Shown in pieces: positions 28,362 through 37,673 of a stretch of DNA of 64,000 bases. This DNA is from Bacillota bacterium LX-D (GTDB taxonomy: Bacteria; Bacillota; DUOV01; Zhaonellaceae): contig JAVLUO010000006.1 of NCBI GenBank assembly GCA_031628995.1, positions 1 through 64,000 on the forward strand, read 5' to 3'. Position 1 is the first letter of the stretch; each line of letters begins with the position of its first letter. The notes beneath the pieces are model-generated. The model was not told where the DNA came from. It saw only the letters and a list, made by a program, of their open reading frames with translations, and searched no databases. The position numbers and the translations under genes are program-made.

Positions 28362-29621
28362 ATGAGAATTTTACATACCTCAGACTGGCACTTAGGCTGT
28401 ACTTTGGAAAATAGAAGCCGCTTACCTGAACAAGAAAAGTTTATTGCTGAATTGGTACAGATTGTTAAGGACGAAAAAATAGACCTAGTACTTATTGCCG
28501 GCGATATTTTTGACACGGCTAATCCCCCGGCAGCTGCTGAAGAATTATACTATAATGCCATAGATGCATTATCGGCTGATGGAAAAAGAGCAGTTGTTAT
28601 TATTGCCGGTAATCATGATAACCCGGAAAGACTTTGCGCAGCTAGTCCTTTAGCTGGCCGCCAGGGAATTATTTTACTTGGCTTGCCCAAGGAGAAACCC
28701 TGGGAAGGAGTAAATAATGTGCAGGGGAAAGCAGTGCCTATCCAAAGTGGACAAGGCTGGGTGGAATTAGGTCTTCCAGGAGTGAAGGAAAGTGTTGTGA
28801 TAGGCCTTTTGCCTTATCCTTCGGAAGCACGCTTAAATGAAGTTTTACTTGGCTCGTTGGAGGATGAGGAAATTGTACAGCAAAGTTATGCCGAAAGAGT
28901 TAGTTATTTGTTTCAGAGGTTAAATGCTCATTTTAAACCCCAGACTGTAAATATTGCAGTTAGCCATCTTTTTGTTAGAGGGGGAATTACATCAGATTCA
29001 GAACGGCCCATTCAACTGCAACTAGGAGGAGCAATGGTTGTAGAACCGGCTTCCCTGCCTTCGAAAGCTCAGTATATTGCTTTAGGCCATTTACATCGGC
29101 CCCAAAATGTGCACAATGCTCCTGTTCTGGCTCGCTATTCAGGTTCTCCTATTGCCTATAGTTTTTCCGAGTCTGGTTATGCCAAATCTGTTACTATAGT
29201 TGATGTAAAACCGGGAGAAAAAGCGGCAGTACAGGAAATATATTTATCTTCCGGTTACCCTTTAGTAAAATGGCAGGCCAAAGAAGGTTTAGCTCAAGTC
29301 TATAATTGGATCAATGGCAAAAGAGATCTTGATGCGTGGATTGATTTAGAAATACATTTAAGTAAACCTCTTAGCGCCAAAGAAATTGGAGATCTCCGCA
29401 GGATGCGGGAACGTTTTATTCATATTCGCCCTGTTTTTCCACAAACCCAAATGGAAACTATTGAAGGTAGAGCTCATCTGCCTTTAGATGAGCTGTTTTG
29501 TTCTTTCTTTCGCCGGCAAAACAGCGGCGCGGAACCCGATGAAGCATTGGTGAAGCTTTTCCTAGAACTGGTAGGCAGTGCAGATAACAACATTTCCTCA
29601 AAAGAGGAGGAATCCTTATGA
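28362..29621 (+). CDS. sbcD: SbcD (Mre11-like) nuclease subunit
   Basis: A 419-residue metallophosphoesterase. Motifs: MRILHTSDWHLGCTLENRSR, AGDIFDTANPP, IAGNHDNPERL, VSHLFVRGG and LGHLHRPQNV supply the two-metal site. With SbcC it cuts hairpins and blocked DNA ends. The frame is open for ten more codons upstream, but the ATG at 28362 follows AAAGGAGG. It overlaps sbcC by four bases. Confidence 0.95.
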   Translation: MRILHTSDWHLGCTLENRSRLPEQEKFIAELVQIVKDEKIDLVLIAGDIFDTANPPAAAEELYYNAIDALSADGKRAVVIIAGNHDNPERLCAASPLAGRQGIILLGLPKEKPWEGVNNVQGKAVPIQSGQGWVELGLPGVKESVVIGLLPYPSEARLNEVLLGSLEDEEIVQQSYAERVSYLFQRLNAHFKPQTVNIAVSHLFVRGGITSDSERPIQLQLGGAMVVEPASLPSKAQYIALGHLHRPQNVHNAPVLARYSGSPIAYSFSESGYAKSVTIVDVKPGEKAAVQEIYLSSGYPLVKWQAKEGLAQVYNWINGKRDLDAWIDLEIHLSKPLSAKEIGDLRRMRERFIHIRPVFPQTQMETIEGRAHLPLDELFCSFFRRQNSGAEPDEALVKLFLELVGSADNNISSKEEESL

Positions 29622-32600
29622 AGCCTATTTATTTGAGAATATCAGGTTTAAACAGTTTTCGACAAAGCCAGGAAATACAGTTTGAACAGCTGTGTGCAGC
29701 AGGAATTTTTGGTATTTTTGGCCCTACGGGCAGTGGAAAGTCTAGTATTTTAGATGCCATTACTTTGGCGCTTTATGGGAAAGTAAGCAGAACCAATGGA
29801 ACCCAAGGAATAATGAACCAAAATGAAAAAAGAATGTCGGTAGAATATTTGTTTAATTTAGGCCCCAAAAGCTATTTAGTAAGTAGAAGCTATCGCCGCA
29901 AAGATGAAAAAAGCCTAGTGGCTGCAAATTGTAGGTTAGTTGAGATAAATGGGGACCGGGAACAGGTTTTGGCAGATAAAAGCGAGGAGGTAACTAAACG
30001 CATTGAGGGTATTATTGGTTTAAAATTCGAGGATTTCACCAGGGCAGTAGTTTTGCCTCAGGGCAGGTTTGCCGAATTTCTTAATTTAAGCGGTGAAAAT
30101 AGACGGAGAATGTTGGAAAGAATTTTTGCCCTTGAAGAATATGGAGAAAAATTGAATTTTAAATTAAATACTCGTGCCGCTCAAGTAGATTCGGATTTGC
30201 AGGGTGTTGTGCAGTATCAGTTAGGATTGGGAGATGCTTCCGGGAAGGCTGTGAGAACTGCTGAGCTGGAAGTGGAAAAAATCTCGGAACTAGTTGCCAA
30301 ATTAAGCACGGAATATAATGCTCTTTTGCTTCGCTATGAGGAGGATAAGGCAGTTTGGAAACTCCAAGAAGATTTAAAGTCACTACTTGTAAAAGAAGAA
30401 GAATTAATTGCCCAGGGGAAGGAAATAGATTTACTTAAAGTAATAGCTATGAAAGCTAAAAAGGCTCAAGGAGTAAAGCCTTTATTAGAAGAACAAAATA
30501 AATTAACTAACAGCTTGCAAGAACTGTCTTTAAAAATAGGTGTGAAATCCAAAGAACTACACCAAGCCCAGCTAGAGAAGAAAAAAGCGGAAGAATTTTA
30601 TCAAAAAAGCCAGGCAGAAAGAATAAGCTTAGAACCCCAGTTACTTGCTAGCCTGTATCAATTGGAAGAGGCTCAGCATATTGAGAAGGAATTAGCTTTA
30701 CGGCAGCAAAAGCTACAGAAATTAAGAGATCATTATGGAGAATTACAAAGAAAAGGTGCAGCAATAGGGGAGGAAATACTGAAGCTTAATGAGCTTAGAG
30801 AAAAAACAGGAGCAGCTTTACAGCAGAGAAAAGACTGTTTAAAAAAAATAGAAGTAACTCCTGAAGAACGGCAGCAGGTTATAGAAGCAGCTGGGATTTG
30901 GCAGAGCTGTACAATAATTGCAGCCGAAAAGGAAAAATTAAAGCAGGAAATAAATTTAGCAACAAATGAATTAAACTCTTTAGTAAGCAAAAACAGAACT
31001 TCTCAAGAGAAATTGCACAAGGAACAAATTTTTCTAGGAAAATTGGAAACAGAATTACTGGAGCTAAGGAAAGTTACCTTGACTGAACAGGAAATTGGCA
31101 GCAGAGTGCAAATGCTAGAAAGAACAAGGGCTGTTATCTCCAATGCAGTCCGGCTTAAGGCTGAACTAAATCAGGTTAGGGATTTACAAAGCCAAGAAGA
31201 AAAAGGTCTAGTAGAACTAGGGAAGATAATCAGCCTCAAGGAGCAGCAACTGCAGCAATTAAACAAGCAAATAATGGAAAACTCACAGAAAAAAGAGCTT
31301 TGGCAGCAGTACATCAAAGAGTTAGAGTTAAAAAATTCTGCCGGCTATATTAGTGCTGTTTTAGTTTCCGGGGAACCTTGTCCTGTATGCGGTTCTAGAC
31401 AGCATCCTGCACCGGCTGCAGCAGTAGCTGCCGAGGACTTAGAAAAGGCAGCCAAAGAAATAACTGCATTGGAGGAAAGTTATCAGCACTATACTCAGCG
31501 AAAAAATGAGCTGGCAGTAGAACTAGCCAGAATAGAAGAAAGTTACAGCGCTAAGCAGGAGGCTGCCAAGCTACGCCAAGAGGAAATTAAAAGTATAGAA
31601 GGGGAATTACATAATTTCCTAAGCAAGCTTCCCCAAGAGCTGGCCAAAGAACCTGAATCCCTTTGGAATCAGTGGTTGGAAAAAGAAGAAAATGCTATTA
31701 ATATAGTTGCCGCTAATCTGCGCAGTAGGCAGGAAAAGGAAAAACAGAAGAATGAAGAATTTGGGCAAAAACAAAATGTTGTACAATGGTTAAAGGAAGA
31801 AGCAGCGGTTTTAGCTGCAGATCAAACAGCATTGGAACGTTCTATACTTCAAATGCAGAAGAAGTTAGATCAGTACACTAGAAATTTAGCAGCAAAGGAA
31901 CAGGAATTTAAAGCAATATGGGGGGAAGTTTCAGCCCAGAAACTGCTTGCCCGCCAAAAGGAAATTAAAGAACAGGATAAGCAAGCAGCTTTGTTCAGCA
32001 AAGATCTGGAGCAGCTAGAGAAGGAAAATGAGGGCTTAAGGAAAAAAGCTGATGAGTTAAATAAAGTAAAAGTTGATTTAGAATTAAAATTAAAGGAATT
32101 AGAAACGGTAGGTCAGCAAGAAAAAGAGGAGTTTGAGGCAGGCAGTGCTAAATTAGCAAAAATTACAGATGGAAAGCCTGCAACAGAGCTGTTGCAGGCA
32201 GCGCAGCAGCAGTTAAAAAAAATTCAGCACAATGCAGAAGTCTCTCAAAAAGCTTGGGAACAGGCCAAGGAAAAATTAAATCAGACTACGAGCAGCTTAA
32301 AATCCTTAGAAACGGAAAAAAACCTGCAGGAAAAAAGTTTAGCGGAGATTAATCATCGGCTCCAACAGTCTTTGGAGCAACTTGGTTTTGCTACTGCTGA
32401 AGAGGCTTGGTTAGCAGTGGCCAAAGAGCAGGAAATTGCTCAAATGGAAGAGAAAATTGAAAACTTTCAAACAGAATATGTACTAGTTAAGAAAGAAAAA
32501 GAAAAAATAATTAAAAAATTAGGGAACCGAAAAGTTACTCCAACAGAATGGGAAAAATGGAAGGACAAGTTACAAGAGGCTGAAAAAGCTCATGCTCAGT

Positions 32601-33214
32601 GTTTGCAGCAGTTGGGGGCAGCTCAAAATAAACTCTCTGATCTTTTAGCTAAGAGGGGAGAATGGGAACAATTAGAGGAAAAACGGGAAAAGTATTGTCG
32701 AGAACTAGAACTACTTAATACGTTGAAAAAAACCTTTCGGGGAAGAGCCTTTGTGGACTATTTGGCTGAAGAGCAGCTGCGCAGCGTTGCTTTAGATGCT
32801 TCCCAGCGCTTGGCCCAGCTAACTAATGGCCGCTATGCACTGGAGATATCCTCTGACGGCAGCTTCATTATCCGTGACGATGCCAATGGAGGACTACGTA
32901 GAACGGTTAACACTTTATCAGGAGGAGAAACTTTTTTAACCTCACTTGCTTTAGCTTTGGCCTTATCCTCGCAAATCCAATTATTAGGCCAATACCCTTT
33001 GGAATTTTTCTTTCTTGATGAAGGCTTTGGTTCTTTAGACCCTTATTTACTGGAAATGGTAATCAATACTTTAGAAAGGCTGCAAACGGAAAATATTTCC
33101 ATCGGTGTAATTAGTCATGTTCCCGAATTAAGAGACCGTATACCTAGAAAGTTATTAGTTTTACCAGCTGAACCGGGAGGGGCAGGCAGCCGGGTTAGGT
33201 TGGAATTAGCGTAA
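29618..33214 (+). CDS. sbcC: SbcC (Rad50-like) ATPase subunit
   Basis: A 1198-residue SMC-like ATPase. It has Walker A GPTGSGKSS (residues 35-43) and the AVVLPQGRFAEFLNLSG stretch at the N-terminus, long coiled coils (about 200-1000) with the zinc hook CPVCG near the middle, and the C-terminal signature LSGGETFLTSLALALALS and Walker B FFFLDEGFGSLD. It opens and closes around DNA and positions SbcD. Length is in the upper normal range for Firmicutes. Confidence 0.95.
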   Translation: MKPIYLRISGLNSFRQSQEIQFEQLCAAGIFGIFGPTGSGKSSILDAITLALYGKVSRTNGTQGIMNQNEKRMSVEYLFNLGPKSYLVSRSYRRKDEKSLVAANCRLVEINGDREQVLADKSEEVTKRIEGIIGLKFEDFTRAVVLPQGRFAEFLNLSGENRRRMLERIFALEEYGEKLNFKLNTRAAQVDSDLQGVVQYQLGLGDASGKAVRTAELEVEKISELVAKLSTEYNALLLRYEEDKAVWKLQEDLKSLLVKEEELIAQGKEIDLLKVIAMKAKKAQGVKPLLEEQNKLTNSLQELSLKIGVKSKELHQAQLEKKKAEEFYQKSQAERISLEPQLLASLYQLEEAQHIEKELALRQQKLQKLRDHYGELQRKGAAIGEEILKLNELREKTGAALQQRKDCLKKIEVTPEERQQVIEAAGIWQSCTIIAAEKEKLKQEINLATNELNSLVSKNRTSQEKLHKEQIFLGKLETELLELRKVTLTEQEIGSRVQMLERTRAVISNAVRLKAELNQVRDLQSQEEKGLVELGKIISLKEQQLQQLNKQIMENSQKKELWQQYIKELELKNSAGYISAVLVSGEPCPVCGSRQHPAPAAAVAAEDLEKAAKEITALEESYQHYTQRKNELAVELARIEESYSAKQEAAKLRQEEIKSIEGELHNFLSKLPQELAKEPESLWNQWLEKEENAINIVAANLRSRQEKEKQKNEEFGQKQNVVQWLKEEAAVLAADQTALERSILQMQKKLDQYTRNLAAKEQEFKAIWGEVSAQKLLARQKEIKEQDKQAALFSKDLEQLEKENEGLRKKADELNKVKVDLELKLKELETVGQQEKEEFEAGSAKLAKITDGKPATELLQAAQQQLKKIQHNAEVSQKAWEQAKEKLNQTTSSLKSLETEKNLQEKSLAEINHRLQQSLEQLGFATAEEAWLAVAKEQEIAQMEEKIENFQTEYVLVKKEKEKIIKKLGNRKVTPTEWEKWKDKLQEAEKAHAQCLQQLGAAQNKLSDLLAKRGEWEQLEEKREKYCRELELLNTLKKTFRGRAFVDYLAEEQLRSVALDASQRLAQLTNGRYALEISSDGSFIIRDDANGGLRRTVNTLSGGETFLTSLALALALSSQIQLLGQYPLEFFFLDEGFGSLDPYLLEMVINTLERLQTENISIGVISHVPELRDRIPRKLLVLPAEPGGAGSRVRLELA

Positions 33215-33239
33215 ATGATATGAAGGGAGTTTAAAATAG

Positions 33240-34382
33240 TTGGCAAACATCGAACTAATTGCTACGGCAACTTTTGGACTAGAGGCAGTCGTAGCCCGAG
33301 AATTAAAGAATTTAGGCTATGAAGATCAAAAAATAGATAATGCTAGAGTTATTTTTAGCGGAGATGAAAGTGCTATTTGCCGGACTAACTTGTGGCTGCG
33401 TTCTGCAGATCGAGTTTTAATTAAAATGGGCGAATTTCAGGCACTGAGTTTTGCAGAGCTTTTTGAGCAAACAAAAGCTCTCCCCTGGGCAGACTGGCTG
33501 CCGGAGGATGCCTGCTTTCCTGTAGAGGGCAAATCCATTAAGTCTAAACTCCACAGTGTTCCTAACTGTCAAGCAATAGTTAAAAAAGCTATCGTGGAAA
33601 AAATGAAGGAAAGTTACGGGAAAAGTTGGTTTGAAGAAACTGGACCTCGTTATCTAATTGAAGTGGCTTTGCTTAAAGATATGGTTACTTTAACTATAGA
33701 TACAAGTGGGGCAGGGCTCCATAAAAGGGGCTACCGCAAGTTAGCTAGCGGCGCTCCTTTAAAAGAAACTCTGGCAGCAGCAATGATCCAGCTTAGCTAC
33801 TGGAATCCTGAAAGGATTTTAATCGATCCCTGCTGCGGTTCTGGAACCATTCCAATAGAAGCTGCTTTAATTGGTTTAAATATGGCGCCGGGTTTAAATA
33901 GAGAATTTGTCTCTGAAAAGTGGCCTAATATTTCCAAAGGCCTTTGGCAGGAAGCCCGCCAAGAAGCAAATGACCTAATCAAAAGAGAACAAAAGCTTTC
34001 TATTTTAGGTTCAGATATAGATGGACAAGTCTTAAGTTTGGCTCGCTATCATATTGCCCAAGCAGGTGTGGAAGGACAGGTAGCCGTACAAAAACTGCCT
34101 TTAGCTGAACTTCGTTCTCGAAAAAAATATGGCTGCATCATCACCAATCCTCCTTATGGACAGCGTTTGGGAGAACTAAAAGAGGCAGAAGCATTATACA
34201 AAGAAATGGGCAAGGTCTTTCAATCTTTAGATACCTGGTCCATTTATGTACTTACTTCCCACCATAATTTTGAAAGCCTATACGGACGGAAAGCTGATCG
34301 AAAGCGGAAGCTGTACAATGGTCGCATTGAATGCAACTATTATCAGTATTATGGCCCTAGACCACCTAAGCAAGAAGATTAA
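33240..34382 (+). CDS. THUMP-domain rRNA N2-guanine methyltransferase (RlmL/YpsC type)
   Basis: A 380-residue enzyme. An N-terminal ferredoxin-like/THUMP RNA-binding part (ATATFGLEAVVARELKNLGY) is followed by an SAM-dependent Rossmann domain with DPCCGSGTIPIEAALI, GSDIDGQVLSLARYHI and the catalytic NPPYGQRLG. Relatives methylate a guanine of 23S rRNA. It starts at TTG 33240 after AAGGGAG, 25 bases past sbcC, so it may be in the same transcript. Confidence 0.88.
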   Translation: MANIELIATATFGLEAVVARELKNLGYEDQKIDNARVIFSGDESAICRTNLWLRSADRVLIKMGEFQALSFAELFEQTKALPWADWLPEDACFPVEGKSIKSKLHSVPNCQAIVKKAIVEKMKESYGKSWFEETGPRYLIEVALLKDMVTLTIDTSGAGLHKRGYRKLASGAPLKETLAAAMIQLSYWNPERILIDPCCGSGTIPIEAALIGLNMAPGLNREFVSEKWPNISKGLWQEARQEANDLIKREQKLSILGSDIDGQVLSLARYHIAQAGVEGQVAVQKLPLAELRSRKKYGCIITNPPYGQRLGELKEAEALYKEMGKVFQSLDTWSIYVLTSHHNFESLYGRKADRKRKLYNGRIECNYYQYYGPRPPKQED

Positions 34383-34485
34383 GTAACTTAACCCTTAGGC
34401 AATAAAATAATGGATGAATGATATTTAATTAAAAATAACTCATAAATTAGTCGGCGAAATAGTCTAGTTTACAAAGCTAATCCAC

Positions 34486-34667
34486 CTAAAACTTGCTCCT
34501 TGTCATAATGACCCTCTATGCGAAAACTGGTTAGATGATGAAAAGAATTTCTGGTTAATTGACTGGGAATACGGCGGCATGAATCTTCCTTAGGACATCT
34601 GAGTTATTTAAAGATGGCAGCTTGGATCATCCACAATTTTTCAACTAAATATGCCAAAAAGAACTAA
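34486..34667 (+). pseudogene. Remnant of a choline/ethanolamine kinase (LicA-like)
   Basis: In this frame the DNA reads LAPCHNDPLCENWLDDE then FWLIDWEYGGMNLP before a stop at 34591. These are the catalytic loop (HND..xEN) and the DWE metal motif of choline kinases. A following piece reads AAWIIHNFSTKYAKKN and may be the tail. Only about 60 of the usual 200-300 residues remain. The rest of the 354-base gap 34383-34736 shows nothing else. Confidence 0.7.
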
Positions 34668-34736
34668 ATGTTGTTAAAAAATTAAAAGTTGCGTATATTA
34701 ATAACAGATAAGTTATAAAAGAGTGGAGGATCTAAA

Positions 34737-35582
34737 TTGAAGATTGCCATAGTCACTGATAGTACTTGTGACTTAGAACAAGAATACTTAGCACAACATG
34801 ATATCTATGTATTGCCTTTAAAAGTTGTTTTTAAAGACAGGCAATACCATGATCGGGTGGATCTCCAACCAAAAGAGTTTTATGCACGTTTGGCTCACGA
34901 AATACCAAGTACATCTATGCCGGGACCAGGTGAAGTAGCGGAGCTTTTTAGTCTGCTGGAGTCTAAAGGCTATGACCATGTTTTGGCTGTACATATATCT
35001 AGCGGATTGAGCGGTACCTTTAATGTAGTGAAAATGGTAGCTCAGCAATTTCCAAACCTTAAGGTAGAAGTAATTGATTCCAAGGCATTATCCTTAGGAT
35101 TGGGTTTTCTAGTTATGAAAGCAGTTCAGTTGCGAGATTTAGGGGAAAAATTCAGCGACTTAGTTAAACAAACCAAAGAAACTCAGAAGAAAACAAAAAT
35201 TTTTTTTATTGTTAAAACACTAGAATACCTAAAAAAAGGCGGCAGAATTGGATTGATTCAAAGTTCATTAGGTGAACTGCTGGATATTAAGCCGATTATC
35301 TCAGTAAACGAAGAAGGAAAATATTATACTTTTGCTAAAGTTAGAGGTAGAAAGAAATCTATTGAGAAACTTAAGGAATTGGTTTTAGAGCTTATTCAAG
35401 GACGGAAGGTTAATTTAGCTGTGGCCCATAGTGATGCTGAAGAAGAAGGCAGAAGGGTTTTACAGGATTTAGTACAAGCTGCAGGAGATAGTATTCAAAA
35501 ATATTTTTTGTGTGAACTTGGCCCTGGAATGGTAGTACACTGCGGACCGGGGCTTTTGGGGATAATATTTAATTTCGTTTAA
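34737..35582 (+). CDS. DegV-family fatty-acid-binding protein
   Basis: A 281-residue DegV protein. It begins KIAIVTDSTCDLEQEY and has TSMPGPGEV, HISSGLSGTF, DSKALSLGLGFLV and the GGRIGLIQSSLG stretch, which form the lipid pocket. Members bind single fatty acids and, as FakB, hand them to the FakA kinase for phospholipid synthesis; no fakA is in view. The start is TTG 34737, set by GTGGAGGATC. Confidence 0.9.
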   Translation: MKIAIVTDSTCDLEQEYLAQHDIYVLPLKVVFKDRQYHDRVDLQPKEFYARLAHEIPSTSMPGPGEVAELFSLLESKGYDHVLAVHISSGLSGTFNVVKMVAQQFPNLKVEVIDSKALSLGLGFLVMKAVQLRDLGEKFSDLVKQTKETQKKTKIFFIVKTLEYLKKGGRIGLIQSSLGELLDIKPIISVNEEGKYYTFAKVRGRKKSIEKLKELVLELIQGRKVNLAVAHSDAEEEGRRVLQDLVQAAGDSIQKYFLCELGPGMVVHCGPGLLGIIFNFV

Positions 35583-35616
35583 ACCTTAATTTTTCTATAT
35601 TTATTTGATGCTTGTA

Positions 35617-35660
35617 AAGGTAGGGTTCATAGTGAAAGCTATTGGTCCTATCTTTTTTAT
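35617..35660 (+). terminator. Terminator after the DegV gene
   Basis: A stem of AAGGTAGG with CCTATCTT (one G-T pair), extended inward by ATAG/CTAT, is followed by TTTTTT. Confidence 0.8.
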
Positions 35661-35761
35661 TTAGCTCTGTTGTTAATTTGTTGTACTTTTTGTTATAAAA
35701 ATTCCCTATTGCGGGAAAATAATTATGATTTTACTGCAAATTTCAATGGAAATGAGGTTCG

Positions 35762-37456
35762 ATGATGAGTTCTGAAAAATTACCTCAAGTCGCCTATTTT
35801 TGTATGGAATATGGCTTAGATAAAGAATTACCCATCTATGCTGGCGGGCTGGGAATTTTAGCCGGCGATTATCTCAAATCAGCTAAGGATTTAGATTATC
35901 CTGTTGTGGGTATTGGAATTCTTTGGAAGCAAGATTATACAACTCAGCTAATCGGTGAAGACGGCCGCCCTTATGATCAATATCCTACTTACGATTATAG
36001 CTTTGTCAAAGATACGGGCAAAACAATTACTGTTCGAGTTCGTGGTGAAGAGGTCACCTGTAAAATTAAAGTGGTAGACCAGTACGAAAATGCTCCTCTT
36101 TATCTTTTAGATACAAATTTTCCAGGAAGCCCTCACGGCTGGATGACTTGTCGTCTCTATGGGGGAGGTGCCCAGGACCGAATTGCCAATGAAATTATTT
36201 TGGGAATTGGAGGAGTTAGAGCCCTAAGAGCTTTAGGCATTTCCCCAGCTGTTTATCACTTTAACGAAGGACATGCTGTTTTTGCAGGACTAGAATTAAT
36301 TCGTGAAAAAATGAAATTGGGTATGGACTTTGAAAAAGCTTGGCAGGAAATTCGCAAGCAAATTGTATTTACGACCCACACTCCTGTAGAAGCTGGAAAC
36401 GAAATGCACGATCATGGTTTATTACAGCATATGGAAGCATATAACGGGCTGAATTATGAACAAATGAATAGGCTAGGGGGAAATCCTTTTAATATGACTG
36501 TGGCTGCTTTAAGGCTTTCCAGCCAATCCAATGCTGTTTCCAAGATTCATGCTCATACAGCCCAAGAGATGTGGAAAAATATTGAGGACAAAGCTCCAAT
36601 TGTAGCAATTACCAATGCAGTTCATGCTAAAACTTGGCAAAACCCTGAAATTAAAGCAGCTTATGATGCAGGTAATGGACTTTGGGATGTTCATAAAAAA
36701 GCCAAGGAAAAGTTAATCCAATATATTCAAGATAAAAACCAAGAAACTTTAAAGGCAGATGCCCTCATCATTGGTTTTGCCCGGAGAGCTGCAGCTTATA
36801 AACGTTCGGAATTAATCTTTCGGGACTTTGAAAAAATTAAGCCGCTGCTTAACGAAGGGAAAATTCAATTAGTTTTTTCCGGTAAAGCACACCCCAATGA
36901 CCAACACGGTAAGGATATTATAGCTCGGATTGTCAATATGGATAAAACTTTTGGAAATAGTGTAGTTTTTTTGGAAAACTACGATATGGATATTGCTAAA
37001 ATCCTTGTTCAGGGCTGCGATGTTTGGCTAAATAACCCGAAACGCCCTTTAGAAGCTAGTGGAACATCTGGAATGAAAGCTGCATTAAACGGTGTTTTAA
37101 ATATTAGCGTTGTCGATGGTTGGGTTGCAGAAGGGGTGAAGCATAAGGAAAGCGGTTGGCTCCTAGACTACGTTTGCCAGCGGGAAGAATGTTGGAAACA
37201 AGATGAATTTGATGCTCAAGCACTTTACTATGTGCTGCAGAATGAGGTATTGCCTACTTATTATAATGATCAGAGTAGATGGGAAAAAATGATGAAAGCT
37301 AGTATTGAAATGGCAGAAAGTTATTTTACGGCCGAACGAATGGTTAAGGAATATTATGAAAAAATGTATATGCAGGCTGCCCAAGCAAAACAACCTGCTT
37401 GGATGTTGGGAAATGAGTTTTACAAACATGAAACCCAAAATCAACTAAATCCTTAG
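35762..37456 (+). CDS. Alpha-glucan phosphorylase (GT35, short form)
   Basis: A 564-residue phosphorylase that releases glucose-1-phosphate from glycogen or maltodextrin. It has the start VAYFCMEYGLDKELPIYAGG, the FNEGHAVF stretch and the PLP-lysine region EASGTSGMKAALNG near residue 435. It belongs to the shorter bacterial/archaeal AGP branch, which lacks the long regulatory N-terminus of animal and E. coli enzymes. Two adjoining ATGs (35762, 35765) are possible. No glycogen synthesis gene lies nearby. Confidence 0.9.
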   Translation: MMSSEKLPQVAYFCMEYGLDKELPIYAGGLGILAGDYLKSAKDLDYPVVGIGILWKQDYTTQLIGEDGRPYDQYPTYDYSFVKDTGKTITVRVRGEEVTCKIKVVDQYENAPLYLLDTNFPGSPHGWMTCRLYGGGAQDRIANEIILGIGGVRALRALGISPAVYHFNEGHAVFAGLELIREKMKLGMDFEKAWQEIRKQIVFTTHTPVEAGNEMHDHGLLQHMEAYNGLNYEQMNRLGGNPFNMTVAALRLSSQSNAVSKIHAHTAQEMWKNIEDKAPIVAITNAVHAKTWQNPEIKAAYDAGNGLWDVHKKAKEKLIQYIQDKNQETLKADALIIGFARRAAAYKRSELIFRDFEKIKPLLNEGKIQLVFSGKAHPNDQHGKDIIARIVNMDKTFGNSVVFLENYDMDIAKILVQGCDVWLNNPKRPLEASGTSGMKAALNGVLNISVVDGWVAEGVKHKESGWLLDYVCQREECWKQDEFDAQALYYVLQNEVLPTYYNDQSRWEKMMKASIEMAESYFTAERMVKEYYEKMYMQAAQAKQPAWMLGNEFYKHETQNQLNP

Positions 37457-37467
37457 GTCTAAATAAA

Positions 37468-37504
37468 AAACTGAGGCGGAGAAAATACTCCCCTCAGTTT
37501 ACAT
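37468..37504. terminator. Terminator between convergent genes
   Basis: A 9-bp stem, AAACTGAGG at 37468-37476 with CCTCAGTTT at 37492-37500. The A run on the left gives a T run on the minus strand, so it mainly ends the leftward feo transcript. Confidence 0.75.
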
Positions 37505-37505
37505 A

Positions 37506-37661
37506 TTACCTTAATTTGCATTTGTGGCAGCTGCCCTGACAGCTGGAACCTACTTTTGTACCACAGCGAGGACAGCGTAGAGTTAAAATTTCAGTAATAA
37601 TATAACCGCACTGGGGACAATTACGAGCAGTACATGAAGCTTGTGCTTTTTTTTCAGCCAT
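37506..37661 (-). CDS. Small Cys-rich zinc-ribbon protein of the feo operon
   Basis: A 51-residue protein starting MAEKKAQASCTARNCPQCGY. It has eight cysteines: Cys10, Cys15-x2-Cys18, Cys30-x2-Cys33, and Cys41, Cys45, Cys48. The two CxxC pairs (CPQC, CPRC) form a likely zinc ribbon, and the C-terminal cluster could bind another metal. A strong GGAGG precedes the ATG and it lies 12 bases after feoB, so it belongs to the iron operon. It has no TM helix, so it is not the usual FeoB-associated Cys-rich membrane protein. Function unknown; a role in Fe(II) handling is a guess from place. Confidence 0.75.
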   Translation of the reverse strand: MAEKKAQASCTARNCPQCGYIITEILTLRCPRCGTKVGSSCQGSCHKCKLR

Positions 37662-37673
37662 GATTGCTACCTC

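Noticed and set aside
29618-33214. Leftward frames of 70-85 residues inside sbcC
   Set aside because: They are reverse-strand shadows of a strongly coding coiled-coil gene and have no ribosome sites.
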